A stretch of 64,000 nucleotides of DNA from Epiperipatus broadwayi (Eukaryota; Onychophora; Udeonychophora; Euonychophora; Peripatidae). The position numbers and the translations under genes were made by a program. Every line of letters starts with the position of its first letter. Position 1 is the first letter of the stretch. A model generated the notes under the pieces. The model did no database searches. It was not told the origin of the DNA and was given only the letters and a program-made list of their open reading frames with translations. The stretch covers positions 3,099,483 to 3,163,482 of the forward strand of contig JAQFVV010000043.1 in NCBI GenBank assembly GCA_028023455.1. The letters are read 5' to 3'. Positions 38,818 through 49,865 of the stretch are shown piece after piece.

Positions 38818-39051
38818 ATGTTGGGCTATTTCCATAAAGTAGTTAAATTGTTAAATGTTTTTAGAAAAATTCAAACTTTATTTATACTTTTTCTAAACAC
38901 ATTTAATTGCTAGTAATAACACCGACATTAGTATAGAACACTAACCTGTATGCTATTACTAGCAATTGAACGTGTTTAGAAAAAGTATAAGGAAAATTTG
39001 AATTTTTTAAAATTTTAATAATTTTTCTAGACGTTGGAAATAAACCGACAT
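38818..39051. mobile_element. fold-back MITE, third copy of the family at 4.1 and 5.7 kb
   Basis: The left end ATGTTGGGCTATTTCCA pairs with the right end TGGAAATAAACCGACAT. Further in, TTTCTAAACAC and GTGTTTAGAAA, and AATTGCTAGTAATA and TATTACTAGCAATT, continue the hairpin almost to the centre. Confidence 0.85.
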
Positions 39052-39129
39052 ATAATTATTAATTATGGTTATTTCTTTTGCAACCCTGACATTATGCTTG
39101 GTAAAAAAGTTTAAAATCTTCATAATGTA

Positions 39130-39312
39130 ATTTTTTTAAAATTATGTATTGGTTTTTAACATCGTCATTGATATAGGAGGCTTTACTATTATATAAATTT
39201 ATGTATTGGTTTTTAATATTGTCATTGATGTAGGAGGTTTTATTATTATATAAATTTATGTATTGGTTTTTAACATCGTCATTGATGTAGGAGGCTTTTT
39301 ATTATTATATAA
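39130..39312. repeat. three-unit ~58-bp tandem repeat
   Basis: Three near-identical units, each with TTATGTATTGGTTTTTAA, GTCATTGAT(A/G)TAGGAGG and TATTATTATATAA. Divergence is only a few percent. Confidence 0.9.
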
Positions 39313-39719
39313 TGGAACTTGCCAACATTGAAATGCTAGAATAAATTTTATTACAGAATAGAAATATAGACAACAGCAATGACCAAACACTGGTATTTAT
39401 TTATACTGACTTATTGCCTTGTAATGCCCAATCTGCATTCAGGCAAGAATATAAAACTTATCATTATTAACAATCACTCATCATTGGTTATAGTCATTCT
39501 AATTTTATAAGAAAAAGTGTAAAAAGTTAGAAAATAAAGTTAAAAAAGAAGAAAAGATTGGAGTTATAATAAAAGATAGAAATGTATTTGCTCAAACACA
39601 TAATCCAGTTACCACAGTCAGTGCAGAGAGAGAGAGATCATCAATAGCTTATAAAGGTGTGTGGCCTGAATTCTGTTCTAACTTAATTGATTGAAAATAA
39701 AAAAGAAAATGGAGAGAGA

Positions 39720-40672
39720 ATATATTGAATTATTATTTCTCTTTAGTAATAATATTTATAATAAAACACATGGAATATTGTCATATTCTGAATATTATTT
39801 ATAAAAATGCAATATCAACAATTAGATTACATAACAAGACTAAAAAGATTAGCATTGAAAAGATGTGCAACAGGATGACTCCATATTTCCAAAATTTTTT
39901 ACAGCAATTTTGCAAGAAGTGTTTTGTGGGTTAAAATGGGACTAAGGGAGTAAAAGTAAATGCCAATTATTTAAATCATCTAGATTTTTCAGATGATATA
40001 ATTGTTTTTGTAAATAATATTTTAGAGCTTCAGGAAATGTTGCAAGAGTTATCAGATGAAAGTAAGAAAATAGAATCGAAAGTAAGTGTTAAAAAGATTA
40101 AAATAATGTTTAATGGATTTTTCAAAATAAGAAAATAAATGATGAATTAGAAGAAATTAATAATTAAAAATATCTTGGTCAAATTATTATTACAAATGGA
40201 AACATAATGGATGAAATTAATCATAGTAAACTTGGTTGGAGTGCTTTTGGTAGAAATAATATTAAAAGAAAATATGCCTATGTGTTTGAAAAGGAAGCCT
40301 TTAATAAACCTGTTACTAGTTCTTACTTACAGTTCTGAGATTTGGACACTTAATAGAAGAGCAATATGGATAGATGTATGTTAGGATTACAAGAAAAGAT
40401 TGAAAACGAAATACATGAGTGAGAGACTAAAGTAGAGTTGGGCTGGACATATTGCTAGAAGAGATAATAATAGATGGACAGTTGAAATCTTAAATTGAAT
40501 TCTAAGAGATTGTAAAAGACCTATAACGAAACCACATGTGAGATGGATGGATGAAATAAGGAAGTGTATTGGGGTGATGTGGAGAAGAGAGGCTAGAGAT
40601 TGGAGAAGATGGATTGAAGAGGCCTTTATCCTCAAATGGATCAGTAATTGTTGAAAATGATGATGATTAATA
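39720..40672 (+). pseudogene. RTE-like LINE, RT palm to 3' end, in sense
   Basis: In order, with frame changes: KISIEKMCNRMTPYFQNFL (family GVRQGD-ISPKLF), NYLNHLDFSDDIIVF with the RT catalytic pair in FSDD, LQEMLQELSDESKKI, NIMDEINH, MPMCLKRK, LVLTYSSEIWTLN, AGHIARRDNNRWTVEILNW, RWMDEIRKC and RRWIEEAFILKWI. It then ends in ATGATGATG. It is the best preserved 3' end of this family in the window and is not functional. Confidence 0.87.
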
Positions 40673-40894
40673 ATAATTACTGGTCAATCAAATCAAAAAA
40701 ATGACAATTTTTATGTGCCCTTCATTTTATTATATATTTTTTCATTGGGAATATAAATGATATACCAGATTCAAAAGTGATTGTATAAAGTTAGAATCCT
40801 TAACAATGGTCAAACATAAATTTGTCCATAATGTTGTTTTCAAATAATTAATAATGATTCCAGCACAACTGAAATAAAAGAACTACATAAAGAT

Positions 40895-40997
40895 AAATAT
40901 TTTCTTTATTATTGAACAGGTTTTCGCCTTATATTAGGGGCCTTTTCAAAATACAAAATATAAGGTGAAAACTGGTTCAATAATAAAGAAAAATATT
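40895..40997. repeat. short hairpin, ~43-bp arms
   Basis: AATATTTTCTTTATTATTGA at the left is the inverse of the right end, and complementarity continues through GTTTTCGCCTTATAT against ATATAAGGTGAAAAC, around a 17-nt loop. Probably a small MITE. Confidence 0.8.
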
Positions 40998-41239
40998 TAT
41001 TTTTATATTATTGTTCTATTTCAATTGGGTTAGAATCATATAATTAAACCTTTTCTAATAACCTTTGGTTTATTCTATAGTTAACAGAATTAGATTTAAT
41101 CTGATAAGATATAAATATACTATTTTTTTAATCATTCATTACAATATGTGTTCTTAAATGTTTATTATCTTTTTTAAAATATGATTTCTGGCTTCATATC
41201 TTGATTTAAGACTTATAAATAATTTATTTTCTATTTCAG

Positions 41240-41358
41240 ATTGTCCAAAGTGTAATCATCGTTATAGTTTAGCCAAAGGTGGCTGCATGCATTTTAAATG
41301 TATTGTATGTACGTTTGAATTCTGTAGTGGATGTAAACAGCCATTTTTGGCAGGAAAG
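41240..41358 (+). CDS. RNF31: HOIP-like exon: catalytic RING2
   Basis: 119 nt: two bases completing Asp, then 39 codons, ending in phase 0. The RING2 C-x2-C (DCPKC) is followed by the active-site motif GGCMHF, whose Cys is the ubiquitin-accepting nucleophile (C885 in human HOIP by recalled numbering) with its neighbouring His (H887). Further ligands are C-x2-C (KCIVC) and C-x2-C (FCSGC). HOIP has H at the position after MHF; here it is K. Where HOIP has Gln896 there is Glu, as in parkin's catalytic triad. All zinc ligands needed for RING2 are present, so the enzyme should be active. The donor GTTTGT is weak but fits the phase. Confidence 0.95.
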
Positions 41359-41459
41359 GTTTGTCAGTTTTATACTTTAAAAAGTTACAATTATTGAAAA
41401 ACTTTATTTGAATATTTTATGCTAAATAATATTTATAAATTAATTTGATTTGTTTTCAG
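41359..41459 (+). other. 101-bp intron between RING2 and LDD exons
   Basis: The shortest intron by far and the only one without a transposon. It runs GTTTGT to a TTGTTTTCAG acceptor. Confidence 0.93.
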
Positions 41460-41573
41460 AAATGCAAAATTAGTAAAAAGTGCAGAAAATTAGGTCTTCA
41501 CGCTCACCATCCGAGAAATTGTTTATTTTTTCTCAGAGATCGAGAGCCAGATGAACTGAAGCAATTACTTAAG
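41460..41573 (+). CDS. RNF31: HOIP-like exon: start of LDD with acceptor-ubiquitin motifs
   Basis: 38 codons, phase 0 at both ends, only 101 bp after the RING2 exon. It contains KCKISKKC, then HAHHPRNC and [21 protein letters not shown] has HGHHPRDC and LFYLRD here. The LDD zinc finger and the Arg-Asp pair position the acceptor ubiquitin so that its Met1 amine attacks the thioester. This motif set separates HOIP-type enzymes from other RBRs such as parkin or HHARI. The first C-C spacing is x5 instead of x4, offset by one residue less before the HxHH motif. Confidence 0.95.
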
Positions 41574-41892
41574 GTAATAAATTTATACTGGTTGGAAAGA
41601 AAGTTTAATTATTTTTCTCATTAGATTCAACTATTTAAAAAAACTGATCAGAATTAATTAAATCAGTTGCAAATATTTCAATTTGATTATTAAATAGTAT
41701 TTTTCAAAATTAAAATAATAGAGAAGAATAAATGTCATCTTTTGATGTCTTTTTCTAATGATATTTAATATTGTATAAAAGATTAAAATTTAGAAAAGTA
41801 CGATGTAGAATTACATTTACTTATTACATATTAAATGTAATTAGAATGGTTTTGAACGCAGACTTTCAAGCTCTTTTCAGCTATACACTCCA

Positions 41893-42110
41893 TCTTATAT
41901 AATGGATACACATGACTATACACATGTGAAAAAGATAAATGATCTACAATATATGTATTTCATTCTGAACCAGCACTCATCAGTTGGTCCAGATCATTAT
42001 CTCCCACACATAATGAAGATATTACCTGATAAAAAAGTTATTGTGAATAATAATTTTGATGTTGAGAAGTTTAAAAATTGGTGAACTAATGTGGAGTCAT
42101 GATATTTTAA
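41893..42110 (+). repeat. dispersed repeat with a 60-codon chance frame
   Basis: The segment CACATGTGAAAAAGATA...GTCCAGATCATTATCTCCCACACAT is shared with 12845-12960. Weaker relatives at 45195-45300 and 46360-46460 share TTTCTGG(C/A)A(G/C)AAC, then a run around TTCAGATCATTGCCCACATA. The frame here (reading NQHSSVGPDHYLPHIMK) may be a scrap of an unrecognised mobile-element protein. Confidence 0.55.
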
Positions 42111-43775
42111 AAAGGAAATGGGTTCTAGTTAAACTGAGTAATGGAAAAATTCTGAAGACATTTCAATCATTTATAATCTTGGCAGAGTGAGATAATAGAA
42201 GCAGATAATGCCGAAATTATGTTACCCAATAAACTGTGGGATTCTAATGAAAAAGAGGAGAGCATTGTCATTTACAAATGTAAAATAAAGGGTTGCCTAC
42301 AGCTAATCAAGCCGATCAATCAGATCTAATAGGAATGAATGAATAGACTATCAGGTGTTCAGGTTATACAATCAGATCTAGTGGATGTAATATGATAATC
42401 AAAAGGAAAAATGAGATTTACCTCCCATAAGACCTTTGTTAGTTTGATGACAACCAACAAGATTGCAAGATTATTTTTGTAACTGAGATTTGTTTTCTAG
42501 AGTAGGGGAGATGTGGATTGTCTGTGTGTATATATATTTAATGCAAATAAAGTTTAATTAAAATCTTGTATTTTACATACAAACAGTACATTAAAATTAT
42601 TATCACTCCGAATGCATTCTAGAAAATTAGTATACAACTGAAAATCTAGATTTGTTTTTGCAAAGTCAACATATGTAAATGAGTCCTACTATGTAGTATG
42701 AACTGTTTAATATAACCGGATATATTTTAGCAGGGAGATACAATTGTGTAAGCAGAAAAGTGTTATGTGTGTGTGTAAATCATTGAAGAAGTCAATAAAA
42801 TGGTTAAATACATATTAGAAATAAGATTAGAATGTCTGTGTGTCAAAACCAAAGTAAATGGATACACACAGATAACCGGACTTGTATATAATATTTGTGC
42901 GTATGAACAGTTTATCATGTGGCCAAATATTAAAATTGTTTAAAGAAATTAAATTGATTTCACTCATTTCATTTTATGATGTTCTCATTATTAGCAAGTG
43001 AATAAACATGTTTTTATTACTTATAGTTAATGTTGTTTTTTATTAACTTATTGCAATTGTATATATATGGCTAGTAAACATAAATCTTATTCATGTATGC
43101 AGTTTAGTTTCAAATATCAAATTGACAAAAGGAAAGGTAATTTATAGCTATCATAGAAATTCTCAGCTCTTATAGACTTTATACAAATTTACAAATAGAG
43201 AAGTTTATTCTTTACTGATGTTTCTAAATATGATACTAGTCTTATCATGTCATACCTCAATGACAGATGATCTTTCAGTCAGTTAACCTTCATTATCCAA
43301 AGTGATGGTGGTGGTGGTGGGGGAAGGGGCAGCAATGATTGTTTTTAATGCTTTATTAAAGTTTGTGTTAAGAATATAAATACCTTTCTGACAGATTTTG
43401 TTTCTTTTAATTTCTGTGTTTATTTACATTTGTTTTGAATTTATGTATTCGGGTGTTCTCCTTCAGGGTAAAATTAAAGGTCTGTGCCATATGAATTATA
43501 TGTATATTAATAAAAGTAAGCTATTAATTCACAGAGGGAGAAAATAATAAATAGCTAGAATAAGATTAATTTAATTGCTGTAATAAAAAATATTTAATTA
43601 AAATGTATTGTGGAATAGTAAATTATTATCAAAAAGAAACATAAATATCAAATAATGGAGGAAATTTAATTAGTACGAATTTAAATGCCAATTTGCAGAA
43701 ACAAGATGAAACTGATAATACACCCACCATCCAAATTTTTCCCAATGAGTTTAATTACTCTAGAAAAACAAAGGG

Positions 43776-43998
43776 ATGAAAAATATAAAAAGTGAGAAGA
43801 AAAGGAACCTGTGCTCTTCATTGCTTTTGAGGCAGCTTGTGGAAACAAGTGTGAAGCAGTGGAAGGAACCAGTGGTGTATGGCTTATTCCCAGGATATTG
43901 GTGCCTAAAGATCAATAAGCTGACTAGGACTGTAACAGATCACCCTGATCTACTTATTATTTTAAATGCCTTAAGGGGTGGTAGGCTTAAAGAATGAT
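43776..43998 (+). repeat. dispersed repeat, first copy
   Basis: It matches 50880-51075: both have ATTCCCAGGAT, then GG(T/C)-CCT, TCA(A/C)TAAGC, ACTAG, AACAGA, then TCT(A/C)(C/T)TTATTATTTTA/GAATGCCT. An open frame of 73 codons over it has no recognisable domain and is not shared by the second copy, so I do not call a gene. Confidence 0.65.
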
Positions 43999-45194
43999 GA
44001 TAGTAGTAAACGTAAAAGTGCTGCCAATATTTTATATTTAGTGAATAGTCTTAGTAAATAAAAGGACTTATTTCTAATTAGTCATGGTTTGGTCATATTA
44101 AATTAGAGCAGTATGTTTGGATTCATGTATCTATGTATATATTGCAATTGTGTATTTGTGTGTGTATATTAAATTGCATAAAATTGAAATCTGAATCACT
44201 GTATTCTTTTGTGTCCTCAAAAAATTACATACAGCAATAAAATGTTATTCTTAATCTGAGGATTTGTGATCTAAGACATAGCACCATGCAAGACATCTGA
44301 TCTTTTTGTTATTTGTAAAACTTATATGTTAAGAAGTTCGTTAGCTAGCAACTCAACAACTATGAAAATTTATCATTATTAAACATATTCCTAGGATTCA
44401 AAACATCATTATAGCTATAGATAGCTATCTAAAGACTATTGTAAGAATAGATAAAGGGAATGTTTGAAAGTTAGAAATAAAGGCTCATGTTTTTGAGATA
44501 AAAAGAAAAGATTAACTACTGTATGACTGCTGGAGATTAATGAAAAGATTGATGTAAAATAATTTTATTTTGAAAGTAGCAGGAATCATGAGGGTGTAGG
44601 TGTTGCATAAATTGGATCTAATTTTTAAAACACTATATATTTTATGAAATTTAATTTTCTTCATAGATGTCTTTTCAATGATAAGATTATCTATAATTCT
44701 TGTATACTGTCATATACTTTTGCCCTATAATTACTTTTTTGATTTTCATTTCTGAATTGCTTATTTGAGAGCAAATTCTTTTCTTTTGGCATCTAGGAAT
44801 TGATTAATTAATGCTTCACCATAATATGGTTATGAGATAGATTTCTGAGTGGAATTAAAGAAAGAATGATAGAAGAGATTTAGTACTTTGTTTTTAAATA
44901 AATATTCTTTTATTTAATATTACTAGGATTTTTATGAATTAATAGTGAAATAGTTAAAGTTCAAATAGAATATATAATTGATCATCTGATGATTTTAGAA
45001 ACAAAAATGTGATTGCAATATCATGTAGCATTTGTGACTGGTAGGGGAGACTCTGAGTCTTATCATCATTAGAAAAATCATTTAGTTTTGAACATTTATT
45101 GTTATATTATAGTTATATAATAAAACATTATCAACACATTTCTTAAACTATATGTATGAAGACATATATTAAAATGAAATGATTCTTAAGATGC

Positions 45195-45420
45195 ATTTCT
45201 GGCAGAACTTGCTATTGGCAGTTGGTTCAGATCATTGCCCACATATGTCTTCATCATCATTGTTTAATATTTATCCATAGCAAACATCTATAATATAATT
45301 AAAAGTGCAATTACCCTTAAATGCACCTATTTTGACTATCATCTAGGATAAGTATTAATGATTTCCTTATCTGTTTTTATTAGATTATAAATAATTATTT
45401 AATCTTCTAACCATATATAT
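45195..45420. repeat. dispersed repeat copy
   Basis: It resembles 46360-46580 over most of its length: GTTTAATATTTATCCA(T/C)AG, TAAATGCA, then TTATTAG...TAGATTAT...TATTTAAT. Together the two flank the long hairpin, the RTE tail and the fold-back at 46030-46300. Confidence 0.6.
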
Positions 45421-45461
45421 ATGTTAAAATGAAGATTTTCACGGGTTAAATATATAAAATA

Positions 45462-45753
45462 TATATTTTGCGGGTTCATCCGTGTTAAAAACTTTTAATA
45501 TTAATATACTGACATTTCGACTTGGTCACACAAATCATTCACAGAGTTATAAAAGGTAGAAAGATGATTGTAGAGGCGCTACAATCACTGATTTGGTGGA
45601 ATTTTAACGTTTTATTCAAATAGGTGATTGTAGCGCCTCTACATTCGTCTTTCTACCTTTTATAACTCTGTGAATGACTTGTGTGACCAAGTCGAAACGT
45701 CAGTATATTAATATTAAAAGTTTTTAACACGGATGAACCCGCAAAATATGTAT
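45462..45753. repeat. long near-perfect inverted repeat (~127-bp arms, 35-nt loop)
   Basis: The left arm 45462-45588 and right arm 45624-45753 differ at only a handful of positions. Shared blocks are TGCGGGTTCATCCGTGTTAA, CTTTTAATATTAATATACTG, ACTCTGTGAATGA, AAAAGGTAGAAAGA and GAGGCGCTACAATCAC. Each arm contains GACTTG-6 nt-CAAGTC followed directly by GAAAC (right arm 45676-45698), the stem II plus GAAAC layout of a hammerhead ribozyme or Penelope-type terminal repeat. The CUGANGA box is degraded. Confidence 0.88.
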
Positions 45754-45917
45754 TTTATATATATATTAGTTTTTAAATTCCAGCATGAATTTAATAAGTA
45801 ATTTTTGATCGTGCTTGGTACTTACAATACATAATTGATACTTTGAAATTCAATACACTTCTTTAAGCTTACTTTTTTTCTTTCACCACAGTTATTTTAC
45901 TTACTGTAAGCTCTAAT

Positions 45918-45995
45918 AAAAGAAGATGGATTAAACTTGGAGAGGCCTTTATCCTGCAGTGGATTGATACTGGTTGTCAATGATGATGATGATGA
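45918..45995 (+). pseudogene. 3' tail of the RTE-like LINE
   Basis: KLGEAFILQWIDTG-like codons in the + strand (GAGGCCTTTATCCTGCAGTG) end at (ATG)n, the same terminus as the copy at 39.7-40.7 kb. It is a very short, 5'-truncated insertion. Confidence 0.75.
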
Positions 45996-46029
45996 AACTC
46001 TAATAACTAATAGATGCCAGATTATAGTG

Positions 46030-46300
46030 CTTAGTAAATCCCTATCCTGTGTTATCCTATCCTCAAACTATTTCAAGCTTATGGTTTTCATCAGTGATGG
46101 GGTTGGGATCTTGGAACAGTGCATCTCAATTTTTAAGATCTAATGCACCTTTCTTAGAGCAGCTATTATTTACCTTTCTTTTTTATTATCGAGCTATCAG
46201 CTGAAATTGAAAAATATATAAAGATTCTGGTGCACTATTTCAAGACACAAAGCTCCTCATGGATGAAGCCATAAGCTTGAAACTATTCTGAGAGTCATAT
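46030..46300. repeat. diverged fold-back copy of the ~440-bp repeat
   Basis: The left half carries TTTTCATCAGTGATGG, GATCTTGGAACAGTGCA and AAGATCTAATGCACC. The right half carries the inverse, GGTGCACTATTTCAAGAC, AAGCTCCTCATGGATGAAGCC and AAGCTTGAAACTA. Confidence 0.6.
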
Positions 46301-46722
46301 TTTATTGGTTTTACTACTTGAGCTTATGGATAAATATATATGTAAACAGGAAATAATCCCCAGATACATTTCTGGAACAACTTGCAATCAGCTTAAGTTC
46401 TTATTCATACATAATCTCAACGTCATAGTTTAATATTTATCCACAGTATATAATTTAATTTACAAGTATGATTAAACATTTAAATGCATTCATTTGTCTA
46501 AATTTTAATAATTATTTCTAATCATTTTTTATTAGTGTATAGATTATTATTTAATTTTCTGCTCCATAAACTTTAAAATCAGTGACCTATTTCATTGCAG
46601 TATTTTTCTTATAATAAATAGATTAATAAATACTGCAGTGAAATTTCATATTGCATTATTATTTTTGTTATACATTTGGATAATGTTATATTTAATAATT
46701 AAAATGCTTTACTTCTTTTAAG

Positions 46723-46892
46723 GATAATAATATACCATTTAATACTCAAGTGCCAGAATGGGCCACTACTCCTAGTTTGATTGTGGAAATTGATCACAGA
46801 TGTAGAGTTTTTATTCAAAAAGAAACTCCATCTGGAATGCAAGATGATTTTTGTAGACAGGAGGCTCCAGATGAATTTTCAGGATTGTGCAA
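46723..46892 (+). CDS. RNF31: HOIP-like exon: LDD, second zinc-binding part
   Basis: 170 nt ending in phase 2, acceptor CTTCTTTTAAG and donor GTGAGT. It starts DNNIPFNTQVPEWA (HOIP: DNNVMFNTEPPAGA) and continues with HRCRVFIQKETPSGMQDDFC and ends EFSGLCK. These match the HOIP C-R-V, D-x-x-C and GLC positions. They form the LDD part that is unique to HOIP/LUBEL. The segment between DNNIPFNT and HRCRV is a few residues longer than in human HOIP. Confidence 0.93.
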
Positions 46893-47040
46893 GTGAGTAT
46901 TTTAAGTGCCTTTGTATGTGTATTTATTTATTTTCTATTTAAAAAAAATGTTACTACCATCTATTTATAAGATTAATATTTGCAATCATTTTAGTGTGAC
47001 CATCTTAAATAATTCCATGCAAATTATAGTGTTCAGTTTT

Positions 47041-47143
47041 TATTTTTCTCATGAGTTATAGTATCAGCCGGGAAGCGAACCCGCTAACCGGGACAACTGC
47101 TTGTAAAGCAGCTATCGCTGACCTCTCGAACACCAGTGCTTGA
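47041..47143 (-). mobile_element. tRNA-derived SINE, copy 1
   Basis: On the - strand it starts GTCAAGCACTGG and has a class-II-like tRNA body: anticodon arm GCTGC-TTTACAA-GCAGT, a long variable arm, and the B box GGTTCGCTTCC. It then ends with the short tail TATAACTCATGAG plus an A-rich end. Imperfect target duplication of GTGTTCAGTTTT (47029-47040) lies on the other side at 47144. Not an active tRNA gene: it lies inside a mobile unit with poly(A) and target duplication. Confidence 0.85.
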
Positions 47144-47978
47144 CGTGTTCATTTTTTTTTAAATGCAACTATTGCAATACTTACTATTACTGGTTTTCTC
47201 TTAGATAAGTATTAAAGCTTTCATTAAACAGAAATAATAATATGATTTTTGCAGGATTAAATGTTTATGTTGTCTTATTAATATTCTCAATTGTAACTAT
47301 TAGGAAATAGTGAAATGCATTCAGAAAAAATTGGGGAACAAATAAATTTTAAATAAGTATTTAGTTTTTATCAGTACATTTTTATTTTTAGGCAAAACAT
47401 TAAATATTGTAATTTAATTATTTTAGAACTGTTATGTAATTGACTAAGTGAATTGAAATAGATTATTTATCTTTTTTTGTGCTTGTGTCATGGTATTAGC
47501 AGTACGCCTGTGCGTATATGTGTATGTTATAATTAAGGAGAGCAAACCACTTTCACTTAGGTTTTTGAATAAATAGCTCTTTGCATATTTAGCAAGGTTT
47601 ACGAATAGATTATTTCAGTTTTTTATGTTTATAAGCTTACCTTTACTAAAACTGTTGGAAATTCAGATGAAAATTAATATACCAGCAAGAATTAATTTCA
47701 TTCAGAATTTTAACTGATGTTAACAAGGATTAGCTTATAAACATCAAAAGTTTTAAGAATAAGTGGTCAATTCTTTGTCTTGTTGATTGCTAAACATACA
47801 GAATGTTATTTATTCATAGCTCCAGAGAGAATGGTTTGCTCCTTTCAATTTTATATATTGCAAAATGTTTCATTTTATATAATTAGAATTTGCAACCTCC
47901 ATTCTATAGTGTAGAAAGTAATATGAAACTATAACTATATGTACGTGCTACAATATTGTGTACAGTATATATATTTTA

Positions 47979-48095
47979 AGGTCTTGACAATTGAACCAGA
48001 TACTATCCATAAACATTATTTTGCATTAGCTAAGCAAACTAGTAAAGGGGTGCTGAAATATTCATGGACAGCATTTAGTTCACTTGTCAAGACCT
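47979..48095. mobile_element. ~117-bp MITE with ~40-bp TIRs
   Basis: AGGTCTTGACAATTGAAC at the left pairs with GTTCACTTGTCAAGACCT at the right, and further in CTATCCATAAACATT pairs with AATATTCATGGACAG. It is flanked by TA-rich DNA. Confidence 0.83.
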
Positions 48096-49229
48096 ATAAT
48101 TATATATAAAGTTGAAAATAATGTTGTATTTATTATATATATAAAATTTAATCTCGATTTGATAGTAACAGATCTGAAATAAAATCATAGAGATTAACAA
48201 AAAAAGTTAATCAAAATTAGAATCATTGTAGTGAGTGTCATGTACATATTGTATATTAAAAAATACTGTGTATTCACATTAATCTTTTGTATAAACAGTA
48301 TGTATGGTAGCAAATTTATAGCTTATCTATTCTAGTGTTTGAACTCAGTTTTATCAGATATATGAGCTAATGTTTGTAAGATATGAAGGTTAACTGTGAG
48401 TAACAAAAAATAGTACTCATGGAAGAATATTTTCTGCTGCCTTGTAGGATAGGATGTTACTTCATGAAAGGCTGGGCACTGATTCTGAAATAGTTTTTTC
48501 TATCTCCTTCTTTTTCTTATTCAGTCACTTAAGTTAGTGTAGGGCCTAGTCATCATGACTCTTTTATGCCTGTGGTCATCTCCCTATACTAATACTGTGA
48601 TAATGATATTATATCTTTATGCAACTAGATATCCATCCTTTAATTACATGCCCAATGTATTTCTGACTTCAGTTTTAGTTCAAGCCTATGAGAATTTTAA
48701 AAAGCAATAACAGAGACAAGCTTGACAGGCTACCAATATTTAGTTGTAATCTATACTTGAGACAATGTTATCATTTAATGAATAGATTTGGAACTAGTTT
48801 TGAGATAGGAGTTTTAGTTGGGGGAAAGATTGTATATTTAGGCAGCTTTATTCTGAGGGTTCTTTTGCTTATATTGGAAATGAAAGTGACATAGAAAATG
48901 TGATCAAAAGATGGCCTGGCTCACCCAATTTGATGTTGTTTTATGTTGGCAGATTATTCATTAAAGCATTAGAAGTAATAATATTATAAATAGTAGTGAA
49001 TGCAGGGGATAATGGTAATACTAAAGATAATTATTATAATTATATATGTATATAAAATAAAATAGAAATTCATGTATATATATATATATATATGTTGTAT
49101 GTTTTTGTTTGAATTTATACTTGAAAAGATCTATTTGTTAATAAATGAAACTATTATTTTGGAAGAATTTTAGTAAAATTTTGGTACTTGGCTAGTATTG
49201 TAATGTTATATGAATTTCTATTTTATTTA

Positions 49230-49865
49230 TAATTACTAGCATAGCGTTAGGAAGTATTTGCTGCATTCCAAACTTTTATTTGGTACAAAATCTTCAAATT
49301 AGAATGGAAGTGCAGCACTGGTACTTAAGCAACTGTCAAGATTTTAAAGATCGATATAGCAATTCTTAGTGAAACAGGTCCTTCAGAGGAGAGAAGTTTA
49401 ATATAGAAGTTGTAGATAGTTACAAATTTATTTTGGAAGAATAGATTAACCATTGTGATAAATTGTTATGAATACTAAAACTACACAAGAGTTTGTAAGG
49501 AGATGAATTTAGATGGCAATATATTAGTCAATGAAATGGAAGTTCTGAAAATTCTTCTTTTTCTAGAATGTTATGGAAAGTCTCCTAAAAAGTTTCAATA
49601 TCTAGCTGAAAATGATAGAGCTACATATTTTCCTAATCCCTTCATTGCTCTTTGATTATATTTAACTATATTAGTATCTGTTGCTTCTTGAGAAAGAGCA
49701 TTTTCTAAATTAAAATTAATAAAAAATTACTTAAGGTTAACTATGATCCAAGAGAGACTAAACTGTCTTTGATCCTATCCTTTGAAAATCAAGAAGTATG
49801 GCGGCTAGATTTTGATTCAATTTTAGAAGACTTTTCCAAGCAAAAAGAAAAAATAAATGTTTTTT
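49230..49865 (+). pseudogene. hAT transposase C-terminal relic (hATC dimerisation region)
   Basis: The + strand translation, with stops, reads EMEVLKILLFLE, then FPNPFIAL and VSVAS, then RAFSKLKLIKNYLRLTMIQE, RLNCL, LSFENQEVWRLDFDSILEDF. This matches the hATC core (VASAERSFSKLKLIKNYLRSTM) of ZMYM6-like hAT transposases. These enzymes excise and insert DNA with 8-bp target duplications; hATC dimerises them. Several stops show it is dead. TIRs were not found. Confidence 0.85.

Larger units (their letters stand above)
32001..41239 (+). other. 9.2-kb intron
   Basis: It contains a tRNA-like SINE scrap (32083-32135), the 2.2-kb LTR-like element, a possible LINE scrap (37890-38420), a MITE, a 3-unit minisatellite, an RTE 3' end and a short hairpin. 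32140-35045 and 37260-37890 are AT-rich with no supported feature. Confidence 0.9.
41574..46722 (+). other. 5.1-kb intron
   Basis: It holds copies of two short dispersed repeat families (41893-42110, 43776-43998, 45195-45420, 46360-46580), a long hairpin (45462-45753), an RTE tail (45918-45995) and a diverged fold-back of the ~440-bp repeat (46030-46300). Between 42120-43770 and 44000-45190 I see no gene, only AT-rich DNA with GT/AT microsatellites. Confidence 0.9.

Noticed and set aside
41902-42084. 60-codon + strand frame as a small gene
   Set aside because: Its sequence is partly shared with the dispersed repeat copy inside the RTE relic at 12.85 kb, so it is repeat-derived.
43776-43997. 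73-codon + strand frame
   Set aside because: Overlaps a dispersed repeat whose second copy (50.88 kb) does not keep the frame.
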